DNA from: Hyphomicrobiales bacterium
GTDB taxonomy: Bacteria > Pseudomonadota > Alphaproteobacteria > Rhizobiales > Beijerinckiaceae
NCBI GenBank assembly: GCA_003164825.1
Contig: PLUH01000256.1
Location: 16,607-22,156 of the forward strand
DNA: 5,550 nucleotides
Reading direction: 5' to 3'
Numbering within the stretch: position 1 is the stretch's first letter; the number at the start of each line of letters is the position of its first letter. Positions 1-5,131 of this stretch are shown piece after piece. The translations under genes were made by a program, and so were the position numbers. The notes under the pieces were generated by a model. That model saw only the letters and a program-made list of their open reading frames with translations, had not been told where the DNA came from and did no database searches.

Positions 1-65
1 TACCCCAGCGAGGACGGAAACGCGCCCATGAGCCGTTCGCGAACCGGCATTGGATGTTTCAACAT
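1..65 (-). CDS. Partial CDS, N-terminus of an unidentified protein
   Basis: An ATG at 65-63 opens a frame that stays open to the left edge of the window (21 codons). It begins MLKHPMPVRERLMG and I do not recognise it. It starts one base after the TGA of the oxygenase fusion gene on the same strand, so the two are probably cotranscribed and translationally coupled. No clear Shine-Dalgarno sequence precedes this ATG. A second ATG (residue 6) is a possible alternative start. By position it would be the next gene of the same carbohydrate-modification operon, but that is inferred from context only. Confidence 0.45.
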   Translation of the reverse strand, partial: MLKHPMPVRERLMGAFPSSLG

Positions 66-66
66 A

Positions 67-1353
67 TCAGTCTATCTGAGCGAGCGATCCCGCCCACTTG
101 TCGAAAAACAACTTGCTCGACGTCGTCAGCGGCAAGCCGATCGGTAGCCGGGACTTGCCGTATTTGGAAAACTCGAGATACTTCTTGATTGTCTTCAAGT
201 CCTCGCCGTTGGCGAGTTGGAGATCCTCATTGACGAAATGAATGATGCACCCTCGCTCGACCGCCTTCTCCAGCAACTCGTTGCGATAAGCTTCGTCCTC
301 CGGCAGCGCGAAGATGCTGTACATGACAATATTGCATTCTCGCTGCGTGACGAGATATTTCAGGGTCGGTAGATGCGTCATGTCCTCAAGATCGAACAGC
401 TCGTAGTCGAACTCGAGCTTCTTCTTATTGCAGTAATCGACAAGCATGTAGCGCTGCAGGTGCACGGGTATGCCATACGTCGACGCTGTGTTGTTCGCGA
501 CGTAGAAGATGTTGTTCTTGCCGTTGAAAAAGGCGTCCGCGCGACGCGGGTGAGCGGCGAGCGTCTCCTCTTCTTCCTCGGTGTCGGGGATGAGGTGGAA
601 ATAGCCGGCTGGAATCTTGCGGCCGAGATAGTCGCCGTAGATCCCCTCCGCGACGCGGAAGTCCATGCTGACCCGGGTCTTGCCGCTCGTATTGGGCCGG
701 CCCGAGCCGTGGATATTCTCCTGGGTGAAGAAGCAGGCGCTCCCGGGTCCGGCCTTGATCTGCCAGCTTTCCTTGCCGAAGAGTTGCGTCATTTCGTCCA
801 TGCTCAGGCGCTTGTCGATCGCCTGCTGGATCAGCTCGCGCGATTTCTTGATGCTGAGGATCTGCATCGACCGGCTGCGATCCTCATCCTTGGTCACGTC
901 GCAGAAAGGCATCCAGATGCTACGCGAAGCGATGCCGTGGCCGTAGAGCAATCCGGTGTGGAACGGGAAAAACAACTCCGGGGTGGTCGGCAGCATGATG
1001 CGGACATTCATGAACCGCTGCACGGCGACCGGGAGCCGCAACTTGCCCTGAGGCACGATCACCTCGCGGACAAAGCGGTTCAGCATCCGGCGAAACTCAG
1101 GCAGGTTGGTATCGGCGCAGAGCTGCTTGGTGACCTTGTACGTCTCGTTGAGCGGAACGGCTTCGTGCAGATAGCTGAGATCGTCGAGCTTGTATCCCAT
1201 TCCGCGAATGCGGTTAAGCATCCACTCGTTGAAAGGATATTTTGAATTGTCCCACGAGTAGACCTTCGCGTCCCATACGGTCGTCAGGCTCTCCTCGAGC
1301 GCGGCGTCGATATCGTTGGCGGCGACCAGTTTTTCACGAACGTGTTCGGTCAT
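67..1353 (-). CDS. Fusion protein: Fe(II)/2-oxoglutarate oxygenase-like domain plus sporadic carbohydrate cluster (LIC12192-type) domain
   Basis: The 428-residue protein has two parts. Residues about 85-255 resemble the 2OG-Fe(II) oxygenases of 'sporadic carbohydrate clusters': a cupin-like core with FPFHTG (H132, G134), a distal histidine in ENIHGSG (H215), and an arginine 12 residues later (R227) fit to bind 2-oxoglutarate. The usual iron-ligand Asp of His-x-Asp is Gly here. An acidic linker (EEEEE, about 259-263) leads to residues about 282-395, which resemble the LIC12192-type protein of the same clusters (LVDYCNKKKL, IVMYSIFALPED, HFVNEDLQL). These are normally two neighbouring genes; here they are one. 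No signal peptide or membrane segment is visible, so it is probably cytosolic. I infer a role in modifying a sugar precursor of a surface glycan; the substrate is unknown. I chose the ATG at 1353 over an in-frame ATG at 1401 because a purine-rich GGGGAAAGAGA lies upstream and the extra 16 residues look non-conserved. GC is low: four hand-counted 60-base lines from 241 to 480 give about 48-57 %. Confidence 0.8.
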   Translation of the reverse strand: MTEHVREKLVAANDIDAALEESLTTVWDAKVYSWDNSKYPFNEWMLNRIRGMGYKLDDLSYLHEAVPLNETYKVTKQLCADTNLPEFRRMLNRFVREVIVPQGKLRLPVAVQRFMNVRIMLPTTPELFFPFHTGLLYGHGIASRSIWMPFCDVTKDEDRSRSMQILSIKKSRELIQQAIDKRLSMDEMTQLFGKESWQIKAGPGSACFFTQENIHGSGRPNTSGKTRVSMDFRVAEGIYGDYLGRKIPAGYFHLIPDTEEEEETLAAHPRRADAFFNGKNNIFYVANNTASTYGIPVHLQRYMLVDYCNKKKLEFDYELFDLEDMTHLPTLKYLVTQRECNIVMYSIFALPEDEAYRNELLEKAVERGCIIHFVNEDLQLANGEDLKTIKKYLEFSKYGKSRLPIGLPLTTSSKLFFDKWAGSLAQID

Positions 1354-1508
1354 AGCAAGCCCGTCTCTTTCCCCTTCGGCGATTCCGCCCCGGTTAAGCA
1401 TACTTTACCCAGTCTAAGTCAAGATGGCGATACTTGGGGCGGAAGCCGGGTTCGCCATATTGTCGCGGTCAGAATCCTTGGGGTTTCGCGTGATGGCGGG
1501 ACGCAACG

Positions 1509-1535
1509 AAAAGGCCGTCCCGCCGGGGACGGCCT
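1509..1535 (-). terminator. Rho-independent terminator of the PEP-CTERM gene
   Basis: A perfect 10-bp stem (1512-1521 with 1526-1535, AGGCCGTCCC on the plus strand) closes a 4-base GCCG loop. On the minus strand it is followed by a short TTTT run. It lies 24 bases past the stop codon of the PEPxxWA-CTERM gene, so it should separate that gene from the oxygenase gene downstream on the same strand. The T-run is short, but the stem is very strong. Confidence 0.8.
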
Positions 1536-1558
1536 CGTAATTTTCGTCCTTCCGCGTC

Positions 1559-2302
1559 TCAGGCCGCGACGGTCCTGCGCGCCGCCCGATGTCCAGCGAA
1601 GCCGAGAGCGACGAAGCCCAGCGCCATCATCGCCCATGTGGAGGGTTCCGGCACGCCGCCGGCGACATAGTCCAGCACGACCGGGGCGCCGTCGTTGTCG
1701 GCGAGAACGGCGACGCCGAAGCCCTGGGACCCAACAGGGGCGCCGATGCCGTTGAACCACAAGTCGACATCGTCATAGATCGGAGCGTTGGTCGTGCCAA
1801 CGTTTACTTGGAACATCACGCCGTAGACGTCGAGCGGACCGCCGAAGAAAGGCCAATCGGCTGCAACCCACGCCGAGATTGGGGCGCCCCCGGGCCAATA
1901 AAGATTGTCGTAGGTCACGGCGCCAAAACTAAAGAAAGGTAGAAGGCTGTTCGGATCGGACGGGTCAATGGAGCTTAAATCAGCCGGGGCGCCCGTGTTG
2001 GCCGGATCCGCCGGGCCGGTCTTCGTAAGGGTGTACAACTCGACAACCGGCGCGTCGACGATATTGAGGCCGTGATTCGAATCGGAAAATGTTCCGCTGA
2101 TGCCGGTCAGTTCATAGGCGGTCTCCGGAAAGCCAGCCGACGGATATTTTGCGTCGGTTGCGGTTCCGTAGGTCAGCTGGAGCGACCCGCTGATGCCCGG
2201 CGCGGTGAAATCGAGCGTGGTGGTCGTCGCATGCGCGGACCCCCCTGCGGTCGCAAACGCCGCGAACGCGGCCGCCGCCGTTACAGAACATAATATTTTC
2301 AT
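1559..2302 (-). CDS. Secreted PEPxxWA-CTERM sorting domain protein
   Basis: A 247-residue exported protein. Residues 1-25 form a signal peptide (positive MK start, Ala-rich hydrophobic core, AHA cleavage site before TTTT). The C-terminus is a complete sorting tail: VPEPSTWA at 217-224, a hydrophobic stretch MMALGFVALGFAG (225-237), then a basic HRAARR end. Such tails are recognised by exosortase-type enzymes, which cleave and process proteins at the inner membrane in exopolysaccharide-producing Gram-negatives. No exosortase gene is visible here. The mature part has no cysteine, no arginine before the tail and very few lysines. It is rich in Gly, Pro, Asp and aromatics, and its sequence suggests a beta-rich extracellular domain that I cannot assign to a named family. 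The frame is open further upstream, to 2704, but the ATG at 2302 is preceded by AAGGGGG with a 6-base gap and begins exactly at the signal peptide. It ends at a strong terminator, so it looks monocistronic. Confidence 0.9.
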   Translation of the reverse strand: MKILCSVTAAAAFAAFATAGGSAHATTTTLDFTAPGISGSLQLTYGTATDAKYPSAGFPETAYELTGISGTFSDSNHGLNIVDAPVVELYTLTKTGPADPANTGAPADLSSIDPSDPNSLLPFFSFGAVTYDNLYWPGGAPISAWVAADWPFFGGPLDVYGVMFQVNVGTTNAPIYDDVDLWFNGIGAPVGSQGFGVAVLADNDGAPVVLDYVAGGVPEPSTWAMMALGFVALGFAGHRAARRTVAA

Positions 2303-2308
2303 CAGTAG

Positions 2309-2315
2309 CCCCCTT
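2309..2315 (-). promoter_or_regulatory. Ribosome binding site fixing the PEP-CTERM start
   Basis: The minus strand reads AAGGGGG, six bases before the ATG at 2302. It decides the start of the PEPxxWA-CTERM gene against the longer in-frame extension. Confidence 0.75.
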
Positions 2316-2428
2316 GGTTCCCTCGCCGAAAGCCAGCTTGATCGCGGACATTGCCGGATTGGGTAGTTGAGCAGACGGCTCATGGCTTCGCAACAAGGAA
2401 ATTTTCCCGTCAATATTTTGTTGCTTCT

Positions 2429-2445
2429 CATCGGCGTGGCCGATG
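2429..2445. repeat. Perfect hairpin in the PEP-CTERM leader
   Basis: CATCGGC and GCCGATG form a perfect 7-bp inverted repeat with a 3-base loop, about 127 bases upstream of the PEP-CTERM ATG. No T-run follows on either strand, so it is not an intrinsic terminator. It could be a leader RNA hairpin or an operator. Confidence 0.45.
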
Positions 2446-2496
2446 TCTCCCATCTCTTCTCTGGTGCGTGAGAGCCCGGCTGCGTTATTGGGGAAC

Positions 2497-2515
2497 GGGC
2501 GCCGGCGGGGCGCCC
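2497..2515. repeat. GC-rich inverted repeat
   Basis: GGGCGCC and GGCGCCC form a perfect 7-bp stem around the loop GGCGG. Neither flank is T-rich. Short GC palindromes arise easily at this base composition, so a function is uncertain. Confidence 0.4.
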
Positions 2516-2606
2516 TAACCGAGACAGTAGGGTCAAACACGTCGGACCTGCGCGCGCGCTGAAAGGCGCACCGGCGCGCTGATATGTCCGCTGCGACATG
2601 GCCTCG

Positions 2607-2628
2607 ATTGTGTCTTCTTCGCCACAAT
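2607..2628. promoter_or_regulatory. Dyad ATTGTG-N10-CACAAT, possible operator
   Basis: Perfect 6-base arms are separated by 10 bases, in an AT-richer stretch between the two divergent genes. A second dyad, CAATT-N6-AATTG (2625-2640), and two TTGACG hexamers overlap its right side. The shape suits a dimeric helix-turn-helix regulator. The regulator is not identifiable: the TGTG-N10-CACA core is two bases too wide for a CRP/FNR-type site. Confidence 0.35.
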
Positions 2629-2763
2629 TTGACGCAATTGACGGATTCGTGACTCGCCGTCGGGCACAATTCATTGCATGGCGCCTCTTTCCCGCAATAA
2701 TCACGCGACCGCGCCGAATCGGGCTGGAGCGGGTCCGTTGTCGATTGTCTCCATGGGGGAATC

Positions 2764-3315
2764 ATGCGCCGCAATCTGATCCGCGCCGCCGTCTGGGCCG
2801 GCCTCTTACTGAGCGCCGGAACGGCGCCCGTCTTCGCCAATGCGCTCGATTCGCAGCTGCAGCCGGTCGCAACTCCCATCCCGCGCGAAACCGTCCCGTT
2901 TGACGGCGGCGAGGCGCCCGGCACCATCGTCATCCGCACCTCGGAGCGGCGCCTCTACTTCGTGCTCCCCGATCATCAGGCGCTCAGATACGGCGTCGGC
3001 GTCGGGCGGCCGGGGTTCACCTGGGCCGGGGTCACCCGGATCGGGTACAAGCGGGAATGGCCGGACTGGACGCCGCCCGCCCAGATGCTGAGGCGCCGTC
3101 CGGACCTCCCGCGTCACATGGAAGGGGGTATCGATAATCCGCTCGGCGCGCGGGCGATGTATCTGGCCGGCACGCTCTACCGAATCCATGGCTCGAACGA
3201 GCCCGACACGATCGGGCAGGCGGTTTCGTCCGGCTGCATCCGCATGACCAACGATGACGTCATCGACTTGTACGGGCGGGCGAAAGTCGGCGCGCGGGTG
3301 GTCGTGACGCGCTGA
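2764..3315 (+). CDS. L,D-transpeptidase (YkuD domain), periplasmic
   Basis: A 183-residue protein with a signal peptide (MRRNLIRAAVWAGLLLSAGT, likely cleavage after VFA or ANA near residue 25-27) followed by one YkuD/ErfK-type domain, about 53-182. The catalytic signature is intact: H142 in RIHGSN and the S156-G157-C158-I-R160 motif, with C158 as nucleophile. The family forms 3-3 cross-links in peptidoglycan or attaches proteins to it. In several alphaproteobacteria such enzymes link outer-membrane beta-barrels to the wall; which reaction this one performs cannot be read from the sequence. There is no LysM or other wall-binding domain, and the length is typical of small single-domain members. 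The ATG is preceded by GGGGGA with a 3-base gap, a usable but close ribosome binding site. It is followed by its own terminator, so it is probably monocistronic. Confidence 0.93.
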   Translation: MRRNLIRAAVWAGLLLSAGTAPVFANALDSQLQPVATPIPRETVPFDGGEAPGTIVIRTSERRLYFVLPDHQALRYGVGVGRPGFTWAGVTRIGYKREWPDWTPPAQMLRRRPDLPRHMEGGIDNPLGARAMYLAGTLYRIHGSNEPDTIGQAVSSGCIRMTNDDVIDLYGRAKVGARVVVTR

Positions 3316-3349
3316 ACGCGTAGAGGACCAAAGAACGGCGCTTTTTTGC

Positions 3350-3379
3350 GCGCCGGCGCTCCAGCCGGCGCCTTTCTTT
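3350..3379 (+). terminator. Intrinsic terminator after the L,D-transpeptidase gene
   Basis: GCGCCGGC (3350-3357) pairs perfectly with GCCGGCGC (3364-3371) around a 6-base loop and is followed by CTTTCTTTC. It lies 34 bases past the stop codon. The interrupted T-tract makes it moderately rather than ideally strong. The same T-rich stretch lies where a -35 element for moaA would fall. Confidence 0.65.
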
Positions 3380-3393
3380 CGATCAATCGCGCG

Positions 3394-3401
3394 TCTATAT
3401 G
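3394..3401 (+). promoter_or_regulatory. Candidate -10 element of moaA
   Basis: TCTATATG lies 8 bases before the moaA ATG. With a usual 6-7 base distance from the -10 to the transcription start, the RNA would begin at or within a few bases of the ATG. No good -35 hexamer is visible; TTTCTT (3373-3378) is at the right spacing but a poor match. Confidence 0.4.
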
Positions 3402-3409
3402 CTTGAGCG

Positions 3410-4429
3410 ATGAACGCGCACGCGCCTCCCGCCGTCCGGCCCCTTGTCGATCCGTTCGGCCGCGCGATCGCCTATGTCCGGGTGTCGGTGACCGACCGGT
3501 GCGACTATCGGTGCGTCTACTGCATGTCCGAGGACATGAATTTCCTGCCGAAGCGCGACGTGCTCAGTCTCGAGGAGCTCGACAGGCTGTGCGCGGCCTT
3601 CGTCGGCCTGGGCGCCCGGAGAATTCGCATTACCGGCGGCGAGCCGCTGGTCCGGCGCAATGTGATGTCGCTGTTCCATGGGCTTTCCCGGCATCTCGCC
3701 GCGGGAACGCTCGATGAAGTGACCTTGACGACCAACGGCTCGCAACTCGCCCGCTTTGCCCGCGAACTCGTCGACTGCGGAGTTAAGCGCATCAACGTCT
3801 CGCTTGATACGCTCGACCCGGACAAGTTTCGCCAGGCGACGCGCTGGGGCGATCTCGGCGCCGTCCTGGCGGGCGTGAACGCCGCCTCCGCTGCGGGGCT
3901 CAAGATCAAGATCAACGCGGTCGCCCTGAAAGGCTTCAACGAAGAAGAAGCCCTAAGCCTCGTGGAATGGGCGCATGGCCGGGGCTTCGATATGACCTTC
4001 ATCGAGGTGATGCCTCTCGGGGCGATGGAGCGCGACCGGGCCGACCAGTTCCTCCCGCTGACGGAATTGCGCGCCCGCCTGGAAAGCTCGCTCTCGATGA
4101 CCCCGTCGAGCTACGCGACCGGCGGTCCGGCCCGCTATTACAACGTCAAGGAAACCGGCGGGCGCATCGGCTTCATCACTCCGCTTACCCATAATTTCTG
4201 CGAGAATTGCAACCGCGTCCGCGTCACCTGCACCGGAACGCTCTATATGTGCCTCGGCCAGGAGGACGCGGCCGATTTGCGCGAGCCGCTGCGCCGCTCA
4301 GCCTCGGATGCGCCGCTTCTTTCGGCCATCCGGGCGGCGATCGCGCGCAAGCCCAAGGGCCACGATTTCGTCATCGCGCGATCGGCGGCGCCGGCGACTG
4401 AGCGTCATATGAACACGACGGGCGGTTGA
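3410..4429 (+). CDS. moaA: GTP 3',8-cyclase MoaA (molybdenum cofactor biosynthesis)
   Basis: A 339-residue radical SAM enzyme that converts GTP to 3',8-cyclo-7,8-dihydro-GTP, the first step of molybdopterin synthesis; MoaC acts next. All family marks are present. The N-terminal [4Fe-4S] motif is C31-x3-C35-x2-C38 (CDYRCVYC), and GGEP at 76-79 contacts SAM. Next come LTTNGS (106-111) and NVSLDTLD (129-136). The second cluster, which binds GTP, is C264-x2-C267-x13-C281 with the arginines of CNRVRVTC. The protein ends in Gly-Gly, a tail needed for activity in studied MoaA proteins. Length is normal and the N-terminus (VDPFGRAIAYVRVSVTDRC) matches alphaproteobacterial relatives. The enzyme is cytosolic and oxygen-sensitive. 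No other moa gene is in the window. The ATG has no Shine-Dalgarno sequence and sits just after a TATAT box, so it may be translated leaderless. GC is high (65-80 % in three hand-counted 60-base lines). Confidence 0.97.
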   Translation: MNAHAPPAVRPLVDPFGRAIAYVRVSVTDRCDYRCVYCMSEDMNFLPKRDVLSLEELDRLCAAFVGLGARRIRITGGEPLVRRNVMSLFHGLSRHLAAGTLDEVTLTTNGSQLARFARELVDCGVKRINVSLDTLDPDKFRQATRWGDLGAVLAGVNAASAAGLKIKINAVALKGFNEEEALSLVEWAHGRGFDMTFIEVMPLGAMERDRADQFLPLTELRARLESSLSMTPSSYATGGPARYYNVKETGGRIGFITPLTHNFCENCNRVRVTCTGTLYMCLGQEDAADLREPLRRSASDAPLLSAIRAAIARKPKGHDFVIARSAAPATERHMNTTGG

Positions 4430-4451
4430 TCGGCTCTTACTTTTTGTCAGG

Positions 4452-4482
4452 GGCGCGCTGGCGGCGAGCGCGCCGGCGCGCT
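4452..4482. repeat. Three GGCGCGCT units forming alternative hairpins between moaA and grxD
   Basis: GGCGCGCT (4452-4459) pairs with AGCGCGCC (4467-4474) around a 7-base loop. The second unit also pairs with a third GGCGCGCT (4475-4482), making 4467-4482 a perfect 16-base palindrome. The first hairpin lies 22 bases past the moaA stop but lacks a T-run, so it is not a standard terminator. The palindrome directly abuts the TATATC box in front of grxD. Confidence 0.6.
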
Positions 4483-4487
4483 ATATC
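4482..4487 (+). promoter_or_regulatory. Candidate -10 element of grxD
   Basis: TATATC lies 54 bases before the grxD ATG, in an AT-rich patch (TATATCAAAACG) that stands out from GC-rich surroundings. No -35 hexamer is found at usual spacing; the GC palindrome occupies the expected place. Confidence 0.3.
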
Positions 4488-4541
4488 AAAACGTGTAAAG
4501 AGGGCGGGACCTTGACTCTCGCTCGGATGAGGATCTGCGCC

Positions 4542-4883
4542 ATGCCGAATGTTCGCGAACGTATCGAGAAGGTGATCTCGGAAAACCCGGTCGTGCTGTT
4601 CATGAAGGGAACGCCGGAATTTCCCCAATGCGGGTTCTCGGGCCAGGTTATCCAGATCCTGGACTATGTCGGCGCGCCGGTCGTCGGCGTCAACGTGCTC
4701 GAGGACGCGGACATTCGTCAGGGGATCAAGGAATACGCCAATTGGCCGACGATTCCCCAGCTCTACGTCAAGGGGGAATTCGTCGGCGGTTGCGACATCG
4801 TTCGCGAGATGTTCCAGTCGGGCGAGCTCGCAGCGATGCTGTCCGATGCGGGCGTCCCGGTGAAGACTCAAGCCGGCGCCTGA
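4542..4883 (+). CDS. grxD: Monothiol glutaredoxin, CGFS type (Grx4/GrxD)
   Basis: A 113-residue single-domain monothiol glutaredoxin. The active site is C30-G-F-S (PQCGFSGQ), preceded by MKGTPEFP. The glutathione-binding segments WPTIPQLYVKGEFVGGCDI and the following helix are intact. CGFS glutaredoxins form a glutathione-ligated [2Fe-2S] dimer, carry clusters between the assembly machinery and client proteins, and pair with BolA proteins. They are poor oxidoreductases. In many alphaproteobacteria a bolA gene is next to grxD; none is present in the flanking sequence here. The frame is open from 4512 (ten more codons), but the ATG at 4542 has GAGGA eight bases upstream and gives the usual family N-terminus (PNVRERIEKVISENPVVLFM), so I take it as the start. 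The protein is cytosolic and of normal length. A 112-base gap with hairpins and a TATATC box separates it from moaA, so it probably has its own promoter. Confidence 0.96.
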   Translation: MPNVRERIEKVISENPVVLFMKGTPEFPQCGFSGQVIQILDYVGAPVVGVNVLEDADIRQGIKEYANWPTIPQLYVKGEFVGGCDIVREMFQSGELAAMLSDAGVPVKTQAGA

Positions 4884-4900
4884 TCCGCTTCCCGCGAGGA

Positions 4901-5081
4901 CTTCCCTTCCCCAGCCGCGCGGGGGAAGGTGGCGCGTAGCGCCCGATGGGGTGTGGCCCGCCGCCGCGACGCAAGTCGGGTTGCATGACCGTCCCGGCCA
5001 ACTTCCGTCGATCCGGCCCTGATTTCCGCACCCCATCCGACCCTTCGGGCCACCTTCCCCAGTGGGCTCGGGGCGGGGAGG
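4901..5081. repeat. Large imperfect inverted repeat, probably a pair of REP-like palindromic elements
   Basis: The block GGGGAAGGTGGC at 4922-4933 is mirrored exactly at 5049-5060, and CGATGGGGTG at 4944-4953 is mirrored with one mismatch at 5029-5038, in perfect register. The 10 bases between the blocks differ in the two arms, but each arm makes its own small hairpin there: GGCGC-GTA-GCGCC at 4931-4943 and CCC-TTC-GGG at 5041-5049. Each outer end also carries a CTTCCCC...GGGGAAG-like stem; the left one is exact (4906-4912 with 4922-4928). Weaker pairing continues inward (CGACG at 4967-4971 with CGTCG at 5006-5010). Two copies of a roughly 50-base palindromic unit in opposite orientation explain this best. 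Similar CTTCCCC/GGGGAAG repeats are widespread between genes in GC-rich alphaproteobacteria. It fills most of the gap between grxD and phaZ and may also act as a bidirectional terminator or RNA stabiliser. Confidence 0.75.
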
Positions 5082-5131
5082 GCGCGCCCGTGCGACGCTC
5101 GGGCGCCTGTGGATTTATCCTTTAGACTCAA

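Larger units (their letters stand above)
2303..2763. other. Divergent intergenic region, 461 bases
   Basis: This gap separates the minus-strand PEP-CTERM gene from the plus-strand L,D-transpeptidase gene and must hold both promoters. I see no convincing gene. Frames that cross it give Arg/Pro/Ala-rich translations with no recognisable domain. It contains inverted repeats at 2429-2445, 2497-2515 and 2607-2628, and two TTGACG hexamers nine bases apart (2629-2634 and 2638-2643) with no good -10 partner. TTGCAT (2674-2679), 16 bases, then AATAAT (2696-2701) is a weak candidate promoter for the transpeptidase gene. No clear sigma-54 (-24/-12) site was found for the PEP-CTERM gene. Confidence 0.6.

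Noticed and set aside
373..1245. A 290-codon open frame on the plus strand, antisense to the oxygenase fusion
   Set aside because: It is a shadow of the conserved minus-strand gene. Its translation has no recognisable domain and is rich in Arg, Val, Ala and Leu as expected from antisense reading of a GC-rich gene.
1397..1422. TTGACT and TATGCT on the minus strand as promoter of the oxygenase gene
   Set aside because: The spacing is only 14 bases, and the surrounding bases match an IscR-like site only in one half. It is not firm enough to annotate.
2607..2628. CRP/FNR-type site
   Set aside because: The TGTG and CACA half-sites are 10 bases apart instead of 8 and lack the flanking A/T of the consensus.
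2303..2704. Upstream in-frame extension of the PEP-CTERM gene to 381 residues
   Set aside because: A strong ribosome binding site and a complete signal peptide start at 2302; the extra 134 residues look like translated intergenic DNA.
4452..4474. Intrinsic terminator of moaA
   Set aside because: The stem is good, but no T-run follows on either strand.
4430..4541. bolA or another Fe-S partner gene upstream of grxD
   Set aside because: The gap is only 112 bases and holds hairpins, with no open frame of suitable length.
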